A stretch of DNA of 33,114 bases from Nitrospirota bacterium. GTDB taxonomy: Bacteria; Nitrospirota; Leptospirillia; Leptospirillales; Leptospirillaceae. Positions 23,794 to 33,114 of the stretch are shown one piece after another. The position numbers and the translations under genes were made by a program. The stretch is taken from NCBI GenBank assembly GCA_021816465.1, contig JAKAYF010000017.1, positions 1-33,114 of the forward strand, written 5' to 3'. A model generated the notes under the pieces. The model was not told where the DNA came from. It saw only the letters and a program-made list of their open reading frames with translations, and did no database searches. Position 1 is the first letter of the stretch. The number at the start of each line of letters is the position of its first letter.

Positions 23794-25432
23794 GGATGCG
23801 ATAAGAGCAGATCGAGAAATGCCGCTCTACCCTATCCCCCTTTCCAACTAGTTCGGGAGTCATGACAAGATCCACCCGCTCTCCCGAGGGAGGAACCTGA
23901 AGTCCGCTTCTGATCGCTGCACGTTCCAGCCCATGCTTCCACCTGAAATGACACAGAACCGTCCTTCCTCTCCCATCTTCAATGCGCTCAATCAGCGCAT
24001 TCCTGACTCCAAGTTTGGGGGGATGGAACCCTTCACCGAATGGAAGGAGCTCTCCAAGACCTTCCCAGAAGGAGGTCGAGCGGTAGTAGGCCGGGAGAAA
24101 CGCGTCGATTTCAAGAGCCTGATTCATGTCAAAAGAAGTGTCTTCTGTTTTGTTTAACTGGGAGGAGAGTTTTCCTCTCACCTTGTCCAGGATTTCGATG
24201 GGAAACCCCAGTCCTCCCGCCCTGGCATGGCCTCCACCCTGAATTGGAAGACCTTCAAGACATTTGAGAACGGTATCGAGGGTATCTCCTCCCCGGAGGC
24301 GCAAAGAACCCCGAACATCCCCATCTTTTGTCAGGGTGGCGACAAAGACCGAGACATTGAACTCTTCACAGAGCCTGTGCGCAATCCGGCCCATGATACC
24401 GGGGGCCCACCCCGGCTGGAAGACAACCGGACATCCGTCCCATACTTTTCGGATCTCTTCGTAGAGCGACCACTCCGTTTCCTGCCTGCGCCGATTGATT
24501 TCAAGGACGATCTGCGCAAGCCGCTCCCCTTCGGACTCCGTTGTCGCCATCAGAAGTTCGAACGCCGGATAGGGATCGGACATTCTCCCCGGCGCATTGA
24601 TCGCCGGGATGACCAGGAAGGAATAGTCGTTGACCATAACCCGGCGCTGAAGCCGTCTTCTCAGGAGGGATCGGATGCCGGGAAATCCCTCGAGGCAGGA
24701 TTGCTCCCTGAGGGCTCTTATAAAGTAACGGTTTCCATCCATCAGCGGTGCTCGGTCGGCAAGAACGGCAAGACCGGCAAGGAAGGCCATTTCCCGTTCT
24801 TCGTCCGGATGGAAAAAGGGTGCGAGAAGGACGTAAAGGCTCCCGACCGCAGTCAGGCAGGATCGGCCACAAGGATGGACCAGTGCAAGATTTTCTGGCC
24901 ATGACTCTCTTAACAGGTGGTGGTCCACAACGATCGTTCTGAGGCCAAGCGTTTCCATTTCGGAGAGAAGGGAGATATCGGATGTTCCCATGTCCGCAAC
25001 CAGAAGATACCGGTACCCTTTTGAGATCAGGGCCAGAAGCCGCTCCCTCTTTAACCCGTGGCCGTCGTTTCTATGGACCAGAAGGGTGATGTAGGGGTGT
25101 TTCCTTCGCCTCAAAAACCTTGAAAACATGGTGGCGGAGGTCACACCGTCAACATCAAGGTCGGCATAGACCGCTATGGGGGAGGCTGTGTCGAGAACAT
25201 GAAGCAGAATTTGAAACGCAAGGGTAAAGTCCCCCAGAGAGTCGGGACCTGGAGGTTGGGGAGAAGTAAACGCACGCCTGGCGGATCCGCCATCAAACCC
25301 CCTGCCAAGAAGCATCCTGGCCCAGACCGGGTCCGTTCCCATTTCCCTGGCCAGGGTCAGAATTTTCTCGTCATGGATTTGCGGAATTGACCAACCGTTA
25401 GGACTGTCATATTCATTCCTTGGCGATTGCAT
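23786..25432 (-). CDS. recJ: Single-strand DNA exonuclease RecJ (DHH family)
   Basis: A 548-residue 5'-3' single-strand exonuclease for recombination and repair. DHH-family motifs are present: YADLDVDGVTSA (motif I), VADMGTSD (motif II), VVDHHLL (motif III), VLADRAPL (motif IV) and INAPGRM. The DHHA1 part holds GSLRLRGGDTLDTVLKCL and GGGHARAGG. The wording of several motifs departs from E. coli RecJ, but each metal-binding Asp and His can be placed, so activity is expected. The length is typical. AAGGA precedes the ATG at 25432, and the stop overlaps rel by 8 nt. Confidence 0.9.
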   Translation of the reverse strand: MQSPRNEYDSPNGWSIPQIHDEKILTLAREMGTDPVWARMLLGRGFDGGSARRAFTSPQPPGPDSLGDFTLAFQILLHVLDTASPIAVYADLDVDGVTSATMFSRFLRRRKHPYITLLVHRNDGHGLKRERLLALISKGYRYLLVADMGTSDISLLSEMETLGLRTIVVDHHLLRESWPENLALVHPCGRSCLTAVGSLYVLLAPFFHPDEEREMAFLAGLAVLADRAPLMDGNRYFIRALREQSCLEGFPGIRSLLRRRLQRRVMVNDYSFLVIPAINAPGRMSDPYPAFELLMATTESEGERLAQIVLEINRRRQETEWSLYEEIRKVWDGCPVVFQPGWAPGIMGRIAHRLCEEFNVSVFVATLTKDGDVRGSLRLRGGDTLDTVLKCLEGLPIQGGGHARAGGLGFPIEILDKVRGKLSSQLNKTEDTSFDMNQALEIDAFLPAYYRSTSFWEGLGELLPFGEGFHPPKLGVRNALIERIEDGRGRTVLCHFRWKHGLERAAIRSGLQVPPSGERVDLVMTPELVGKGDRVERHFSICSYRIHE

Positions 25433-25443
25433 CTTTCTCGTCC

Positions 25444-25557
25444 TTACAGAATCTGCTTCTTTTTCAGGAAAAGGATGAGGAAGACCAAAAGGACCGGGAG
25501 AAGAAAAAGTCCAAAGCTCCCGAGAACCTCTTCCGGATCCACATAATTTGAGTTCAT
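25444..25557 (-). CDS. 37-residue membrane peptide (not in the ORF track)
   Basis: Reading the minus strand from ATG 25557 to TAA 25444 gives MNSNYVDPEEVLGSFGLF followed by LLPVLLVFLILFLKKKQIL. The plan is a short acidic N-terminus, one hydrophobic helix and a Lys-rich end. A strong GGAGGT lies exactly five bases before the ATG. It sits 30 nt after secF and 11 nt before recJ, filling an otherwise unexplained gap in a compact operon. By the positive-inside rule the C-terminus should be cytoplasmic. No family is recognised; it might assist the Sec membrane complex, which is only a guess from position. Confidence 0.68.
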   Translation of the reverse strand: MNSNYVDPEEVLGSFGLFLLPVLLVFLILFLKKKQIL

Positions 25558-25587
25558 CCGCTACCTCCAGGACTATATGAAAAAGCG

Positions 25588-26517
25588 TTACAGGGCGGTT
25601 CGTCCTGTCTGTACCGGCTTCTTGACTCCCTTGGGCAGCAAGAGGAGCAGAGGGCTCGCAACAAAAATGGATGCATAAGTCCCCACAATGACACCAAGCA
25701 ACAATGTCATTGAAAAATCATGGATGACCGGACCACCGAAAAAGAACAGGGCAACCAGAACAAGCAGCACAGTTGATGATACCACAACTGTCCTTGAAAG
25801 AACCTGATTGATCCCAAGATTGATAATCTCCTCCATCTTCTGCCTGGATGAGCGGCGCATCTGTTCCCGAATCCTGTCGAAAACGACAACCGTGTCGGTC
25901 AGGGAATAGCCCGCAAGAGTCAGAAGTGCCGTTACGATAAGGAGATTGATCTCGGTCCCCATGATATAAAGAAGACCGAGAACAGCCACAACATTATGAA
26001 AGGTCGAGATGGCCGCTGCCAGACCGAAACGGAATTCGAACCTGAATGCAATGTAGACAATGATGCCGATAATGGAGTACAGGATTGCGAGAAAGGCTTT
26101 TCCGGCAAGCTCGGATCCTATGGACGGACCGATCTCTGTCGCGGAGACAATCGTCATCTTGTCATTCGGAAATCCGCTTTTGAGCGTCTGGAGAATCTTG
26201 CCTGAGACCGAGCCATTGCGATTTTCGTGGGCCTGGGCCCTGATGAGGATATCGCTTGAAGACTGTATGTTCTGAATCTGTGCTCCTGAAAATCCTCCTT
26301 TTGAAAGGATATCCCTGACGCTTGAAACAGGAATGTTCTTGTCAAAATGGACCTGGATAGCTGTTCCACCGGCAAAATCGATTCCCAGGTTGGCGTGTCC
26401 TGTGGCAATGGCTCCGATCGCAACAAACCCCAGAAGAAGAAAACCAGCCGAGATTCCAAGCGTTATTTTTCTCTTGGCCATAAAATCGATTGACGGATTT
26501 TTTATTAGCTCAATCAT
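25588..26517 (-). CDS. secF: Protein translocase subunit SecF
   Basis: A 309-residue inner-membrane protein with six predicted helices, which works with SecD to pull exported proteins through SecYEG using the proton gradient. Family motifs are clear: NLGIDFAGGTAIQVHF before the periplasmic domain, then YIAFRFEFRFGLAAAISTFHNVVAVLGL, AGYSLTDTVVVFDRIREQMRR and the C-terminal helices. It follows secD by 77 nt. A hairpin GGGACC/GGTCCC (26570-26590) lies in that gap without a T run. The ribosome binding site is weak. Confidence 0.96.
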   Translation of the reverse strand: MIELIKNPSIDFMAKRKITLGISAGFLLLGFVAIGAIATGHANLGIDFAGGTAIQVHFDKNIPVSSVRDILSKGGFSGAQIQNIQSSSDILIRAQAHENRNGSVSGKILQTLKSGFPNDKMTIVSATEIGPSIGSELAGKAFLAILYSIIGIIVYIAFRFEFRFGLAAAISTFHNVVAVLGLLYIMGTEINLLIVTALLTLAGYSLTDTVVVFDRIREQMRRSSRQKMEEIINLGINQVLSRTVVVSSTVLLVLVALFFFGGPVIHDFSMTLLLGVIVGTYASIFVASPLLLLLPKGVKKPVQTGRTAL

Positions 26518-26594
26518 AAAGACCCATTCCCTTCAAAAAACCGTTTTAAGAATACATTGTCAGCGTTATGGGACCCTGGCATCCGGTCCCCGGT

Positions 26595-28166
26595 CTAGAT
26601 CGAAAGTTTCTGCATCTTCCGCCTGGAGGCCATATAATCATAGACGACCCGGGTTCCGACAAGTGCCGTAAAGAGGTTGATCCCGATCCCGACTGAAAGC
26701 GTCACGGCAAATCCCTTGATCGGTCCGGTCCCGAAGATAAACAGGATCAGGGCGGTGATCAATGTCGTCACATGAGAATCCACAATGGTCAGAAAGGCCT
26801 TGTCATATCCTGAATCGATGGATGTCCTGACCGGTTTTCCCGCACGGATTTCTTCCCTGATTCTCTCGAGAATCAGGACGTTTGAGTCGACACCCATTCC
26901 CACCGTCAGGATAATGCCGGCAATGCCCGGGAGTGTCAGTGTGGCATGAAGCGCCGCCAGTGCTCCGACAAGAATGATCAGGTTTAAGACCAGCGCAAAA
27001 TCGGCGATGACACCGGAGAAGCGGTAGTAGAAGGCCATGAACAGCAGAACCAGAATTACGGCAAGAACCGTTGCCCGAATGCCGGACTGGATTGAGTCAC
27101 GACCAAGAGAAGGACCTACCGTGACATTCTGAAGAATCCGGACGGGGGCCGGAAGGGCTCCGGACCGGAGTACAATCGACAGATCCTTTGCTTCCTTGAG
27201 GGAAAAAGATCCCGTAATCTGTGCCTGTCCACCGGAGATCTCTTCCTGGATGACAGGGGCGCTGTAGACACGGTTGTCAAGAACAATGGCCAGAAGCTGC
27301 TTGACATGGTCTTTCGTGATTTCGTCGAAGAGCTTTGCGCCGGAAGAGTTGAAGGTCATCGACACATAGGGCTCATTGAACTGGCCAAAGGATACCCTGG
27401 CATCAGAGATCATCTCTCCCGTCATCAGTGCCTGCTTTTTCAGGAGGTATGGAGTGGCAACGCCACCTGACTTTTCAGAAGGCTGACCGGAAAGAAGGAT
27501 GTCGTCGGCCGGTACCGGAACCTTTTTTTCGATAATGGCTTCCGCCTGGGGGTTCCTGTCATCGACAAGCATGAACTCAAGCCTTGCCGTTCTTCCGATC
27601 AGGGCCATCGCCCTTTCGGGATCGCTGACGCCCGGAAGCTCGATCAGGATACGATTTTTCCCCTGCCGGGAAATCACCGGTTCTGAGACTCCGAACTGGT
27701 CAATTCGATTTCTGATGACTTCGACCGCCTGCGTCATTGCATGTTCCCGTATGCGCTTCACTTCCGGCGCCGGAAGGCTGTAGGTAATGGTCCTGTCATT
27801 TTTTGATGTTTCCACAACGGCCGGGTATCGTCTTGAAACGGTCTTCCTGACAGCCGCCCGATGGGGCCCGGGGGGGACGGTCAGGACAATGGAATCTCCC
27901 GAGCGGACAGATTCAAAACCTGCTTCCTTGAGGCCTGTGACCATCTCATCGATGGTCCCTGAAACAGCCTTGTCCTGGTCCACTTCAAGCGTCACGGACA
28001 TTCCGCCCTTCAGATCCAGACCAAGGGAGATTTTTCCTTCCGGAAGAAACTTCTTCATGCTGTCAGGAACGTTGTTCCAGATGGGAAGTGAAGGCAAAAT
28101 CAGGAGAAAAGAAATAATGACCGCACCTGTCAAAAGGGCGATCCTGAATCCAAGCTTTTTCTTCAT
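26595..28166 (-). CDS. secD: Protein translocase subunit SecD
   Basis: A 523-residue inner-membrane protein of the RND-like Sec accessory complex. It starts with one helix, then GKISLGLDLKGGMSVTLEV, a large periplasmic P1 region (TQAVEVIRNRIDQFGVSEPVISRQGKNRILIELPGV, SGGQAQITGSFSLKEAKDLSIVLRSGALPAPV), and a five-helix block with VGMGVDSNVLILERIREEIRAG. Length and order are normal. AAAAGG lies 14 nt before the ATG at 28166, a rather long spacing, with a five-codon frame (MPRRR) ending on the start codon. It follows yajC by 76 nt. Confidence 0.96.
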   Translation of the reverse strand: MKKKLGFRIALLTGAVIISFLLILPSLPIWNNVPDSMKKFLPEGKISLGLDLKGGMSVTLEVDQDKAVSGTIDEMVTGLKEAGFESVRSGDSIVLTVPPGPHRAAVRKTVSRRYPAVVETSKNDRTITYSLPAPEVKRIREHAMTQAVEVIRNRIDQFGVSEPVISRQGKNRILIELPGVSDPERAMALIGRTARLEFMLVDDRNPQAEAIIEKKVPVPADDILLSGQPSEKSGGVATPYLLKKQALMTGEMISDARVSFGQFNEPYVSMTFNSSGAKLFDEITKDHVKQLLAIVLDNRVYSAPVIQEEISGGQAQITGSFSLKEAKDLSIVLRSGALPAPVRILQNVTVGPSLGRDSIQSGIRATVLAVILVLLFMAFYYRFSGVIADFALVLNLIILVGALAALHATLTLPGIAGIILTVGMGVDSNVLILERIREEIRAGKPVRTSIDSGYDKAFLTIVDSHVTTLITALILFIFGTGPIKGFAVTLSVGIGINLFTALVGTRVVYDYMASRRKMQKLSI

Positions 28167-28242
28167 CGGCGACGGGGCATCCTTTTAAAGAGTTTTTACA
28201 AAATAAAAATAAATACAGTTGGCCACAAAAAATCCGGAAAAA

Positions 28243-31473
<3,231 letters not shown>

Positions 31474-31870
31474 ATCCTGCTCCTCGAATAAAAAGATGCT
31501 TTCCTAAGACAATTCTGGAATCGTACCATTATTTCCGGGGTTCTCTCAATTGTGAAAAAGAAAAAAATTGCGAAAAGACCCCCGCCCTCATGCCGGAAGA
31601 GATCTCAGGGAGTCAGAAGCGCCGTGGAAAAGAAAGCTTAAGGCCAAGGATGGGCCACTGTGTCAGGATGGTTGTTGCATGATTTTTGGAGTGCTTGAGG
31701 AGTGATCGAAGAAAAAGAGAAGAGGTGAGAAAGGGCAATGCGGCAGAAAACGATCCGGCGGTGCGGGATCGGAAAACGGAAAGAACAAGGGCGAAAGAGT
31801 GCAAGAAAACCAGAAGCCTCGAACTCTCTGTAGTCCCAGCCTGGTGGCGGAAGAGTTTATGCCGATGTGC
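31474..31870. other. Gene-free stretch of about 400 nt
   Basis: Apart from the candidate argS promoter at its left edge, I see no convincing gene here. The frames offered (31686-31931 plus; 31613-31804 minus) lack ribosome binding sites and have skewed, charge-rich or Ser/Leu-rich composition. The middle (31690-31810) is purine-rich on the plus strand. No tRNA, tmRNA, SRP or RNase P RNA signature was noticed. Confidence 0.5.
31520..31549 (-). promoter_or_regulatory. Candidate promoter for the argS run
   Basis: On the minus strand TTGAGA (31549-31544) and TACGAT (31525-31520) are 18 bases apart, with a leader of about 40 nt to the argS TTG. The -10 box matches four of six consensus bases, so support is moderate. 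Confidence 0.38.
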
Positions 31871-32317
31871 TCAGACGAGGACTATTCCGTTGACCTTTTC
31901 CCGGATCTCCTCCATCGAAAGCCCGGAGTAATCCTTGGCTATGGTCTCAAGAATTTTTTCATGAACCCTGGCGTCCAGGGATTCTCTCAATTTTCCGAGA
32001 AATTCGGGAGGAGCAACGAGGACGAATCGATCATAGCGCTGATGCGTCCTGCCTTCAGCCAGTTCTTTGCCGATGATCCTGGCAAACAGGTTTGCATCAG
32101 CCTCATGTGGAGATGTCGACCAGAGAACCGCCGGACGAGATCCCTGGCCAGCAGCTGTGTTGTTTCTTCCCCCAACATCGCTTGTCATTTCAGAGTTCTT
32201 AAGTTTTCCCTCGGGATGATCAATAGATTTGAGTAAAGTCCATTTCTGCCCGATCCCATTGCTCTGGTAAATTGACGCCAATGTCCTGTTTGCCGAGACG
32301 ATCCATGTTATTGACAT
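31871..32317 (-). CDS. Host-attachment-type protein
   Basis: A 148-residue protein of the family named for attachment to host cells (Host_attach), now seen as related to bacterial eRF1-like fold proteins. It opens ITWIVSANRTLASIYQ, has a variable middle, then ANLFARIIGKELAEGRTHQRYDRFVLVAPPEFLGKLRESLDARVHEKILETIAKDYSGLSMEEIREKV, the conserved C-terminal half of the family. AGGAGG five bases before the ATG strongly supports the start. The family name comes from plant-associated bacteria; a role in attachment should not be assumed here. It stands alone between a gene-free stretch and IS remnants. Confidence 0.82.
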   Translation of the reverse strand: MSITWIVSANRTLASIYQSNGIGQKWTLLKSIDHPEGKLKNSEMTSDVGGRNNTAAGQGSRPAVLWSTSPHEADANLFARIIGKELAEGRTHQRYDRFVLVAPPEFLGKLRESLDARVHEKILETIAKDYSGLSMEEIREKVNGIVLV

Positions 32318-32349
32318 TTTGCCTCCTCCCGGAATGAGTTCCTGATGGA

Positions 32350-32378
32350 ATACTGATCCTGCCTTTAGAAGAAGTCAA
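32350..32378 (-). promoter_or_regulatory. Candidate promoter of the host-attachment-type gene
   Basis: On the minus strand TTGACT (32378-32373) and CAGTAT (32355-32350) lie 17 bases apart, about 33 nt before the ATG. The -35 is good, the -10 poor. Confidence 0.35.
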
Positions 32379-32439
32379 ATCAACCGTCTCGTGAGGGAGG
32401 CATTCTTTTTTCAGGTCATGCGCATATGCCGTCAGTCGC

Positions 32440-32920
32440 ATCCCGATGGCATGGCCGGTCGGAGGAACTCTGGCCCAGGTTCTGGGGTTTGGACGACATC
32501 GTCTGGCGGTGGACGAGAAGCCCACGATCCAGGTGACCCTCCGTCCGAGCGGATACGTCAAGAGCTCGAGCGGAAAGGTGGTTCGTGGCACGGAAACTAC
32601 CTACAAGCGTCATGGAAGGGTCAATCTGTTTGCGGCGCTTGAAGTGGCGACCGGCATTGTCCGGGGCAAGAGACCCAGACCAAAACGCGGGAAGACTTCC
32701 AGGACTTTATGGAAGAGGTCGTGCGGATTATCTGCCTGATGGAAATCCACGTGATTCTGAAGGACCTGACGGGAGCGAGCTTCCCGAGCCGGGAGAAACT
32801 GATTACATCTCTTAAGGATTTCATGTCGGCCTATAATCAAAACTTGGCTCCGTTCCTCTGGAGAAAACGGGAGGTTAAAGGAGCCAGCTCAGAAATACAA
32901 ATACAAACTTATACAAGTGA
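32440..32920 (+). pseudogene. Remnant of an IS630-family transposase
   Basis: One frame gives AVDEKPTIQVTLRPSGYVKSSSGKVVRGTETTYKRHGRVNLFAALEVATGIV, a typical IS630 DDE segment with the first Asp. Near 32665 the frame shifts, and ETQTKTREDFQDFMEEVVRIICLMEIHVILKDL continues the protein. It then jumps to TGASFPSREKLITSLKDFMSAYNQNLAPFLWRKREVKG, so the part with the second Asp and the Glu is deleted. A further one-base loss near 32882 hides the true end, SQLRNTNTNLYK and TGA at 32918-32920. The N-terminal DNA-binding region is not recognisable. The element cannot make an active transposase. Confidence 0.82.
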
Positions 32921-33010
32921 CTGCTCCCGCCACTAAACCTGAGAAACGGTTGTAGTGGGGGCTTCTCGGGGCTAACCCGGAGACTCCAGCCCGAGTCTCA
33001 AAATATTCAG
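32921..33010 (-). ncRNA. Candidate omega RNA / right end of an IS605-type element
   Basis: On the minus strand, past the tnpB stop, a long imperfect hairpin pairs 32948-32961 with 32927-32939 (GGTT/AACC and TAGTG/CACTA cores). A perfect 7-bp stem, GAGACTC with GAGTCTC, occupies 32980-32999 in the last codons of tnpB. This layout, structured RNA overlapping the tnpB 3' end and the element's right end, is that of known omega RNAs. The right boundary near 32921 is inferred from where the IS630 frame ends. The 5' end of the RNA cannot be set. Confidence 0.48.
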
Positions 33011-33114
33011 GGAGGCATTGTGGTCCCGATCCTTTTCCATTCCACAACACGGACAGACATACGTCCGGCAGGACAGCGGCATCTTCTGCCGATGGCCACA
33101 GGAGGAACAGGTTT
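32972..33114 (-). CDS. tnpB: TnpB-type RNA-guided nuclease (IS605 OrfB), C-terminal part only
   Basis: The gene runs off the window, and 46 residues plus a TAG stop (32974-32972) are visible: TCSSCGHRQKMPLSCRTYVCPCCGMEKDRDHNASLNILRLG. The two CxxC pairs are the TnpB zinc ribbon, and DRDHNAS carries the RuvC-III Asp, so the visible catalytic part is intact. This end is followed by a hairpin-rich right end. Whether the rest of the gene is whole and whether a tnpA partner exists cannot be seen. Confidence 0.88.
   Translation of the reverse strand, partial: TCSSCGHRQKMPLSCRTYVCPCCGMEKDRDHNASLNILRLGLESPG

Noticed and set aside
24227-24904. 225-codon plus-strand frame antisense to recJ
   Set aside because: RecJ motifs are continuous on the minus strand; this frame is Pro/Arg/Gly-rich noise.
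23786-25432. Suspicion that RecJ is inactive because its motifs are worded unusually
   Set aside because: Each metal-binding Asp and His of motifs I to IV can still be placed.
26570-26590. GGGACC/GGTCCC hairpin between secD and secF
   Set aside because: No T run on either side, and it lies inside a conserved operon, so it is not called a terminator.
31686-31931. 81-codon plus-strand frame rich in Arg, Lys and Glu
   Set aside because: No ribosome binding site and low complexity, and it runs into the antisense of the host-attachment-type gene.

Overview
The window looks like chromosome from a Gram-negative bacterium, with roughly even base composition judged by eye. It encodes outer-membrane barrels, lipoproteins, an Mla-type lipid transport set, type II secretion pseudopilins and SecDF/YajC. 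The mix of genes and the protein flavour resemble Nitrospirota such as Leptospirillum. That taxon is an inference from recall and was not searched. The window opens in the 3' end of an rRNA operon (5S rRNA plus a strong terminator) and closes in a patch of decayed insertion sequences.

Layout. (1) 9-174: 5S rRNA and terminator. (2) 263-4107, plus strand: an orphan family-5 solute-binding lipoprotein, a NERD-domain membrane protein with CxxC pairs in its outer part, and a small lipoprotein. (3) 4326-9909, plus strand: a serine-type class V aminotransferase, SerA, HisZ and DnaB, tightly spaced and probably co-transcribed. This joins serine and histidine biosynthesis to the replicative helicase. 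(4) 9911-11594, minus strand: type II secretion pseudopilins GspH, GspI and GspJ, each overlapping the next by 4 nt, facing dnaB with a 1-nt gap. A three-half-site repeat and a decayed IS200-type transposase lie upstream. (5) 12277-16608: a DUF1207 outer-membrane protein, a cold-shock protein with long leader and trailer, a sigma-54 activator with a Cys-bearing sensor domain, a small barrel protein and a divergent exported protein. (6) 16692-20292, plus strand: MlaE-like permease, a strongly degenerate MlaF-like ATPase, an MCE/MlaD protein behind its own promoter, and a TPR lipoprotein. (7) 20359-31473, minus strand: a ten-gene run read as argS, tgt, yajC, secD, secF, a 37-residue membrane peptide absent from the ORF track, recJ, rel, fdhE and a one-TM small protein. 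Overlaps of 4-8 nt at several joints suggest co-transcription. (8) 31474-33114: a gene-free stretch, a host-attachment-type protein, a wrecked IS630 transposase, and the 3' end of an IS605-type tnpB on the minus strand whose right end abuts the IS630 remnant.

The most interesting items are the MlaF-like ATPase lacking most consensus ABC motifs, the tnpB right end with omega-RNA-like hairpins, the unannotated 37-residue membrane peptide between secF and recJ, the NERD-TM-CxxC protein, and a tRNA-guanine transglycosylase whose base-recognition motif departs from the usual bacterial form. I found no CRISPR array, no tRNA gene and no intact mobile element. All family calls are by reading motifs; no database was searched.
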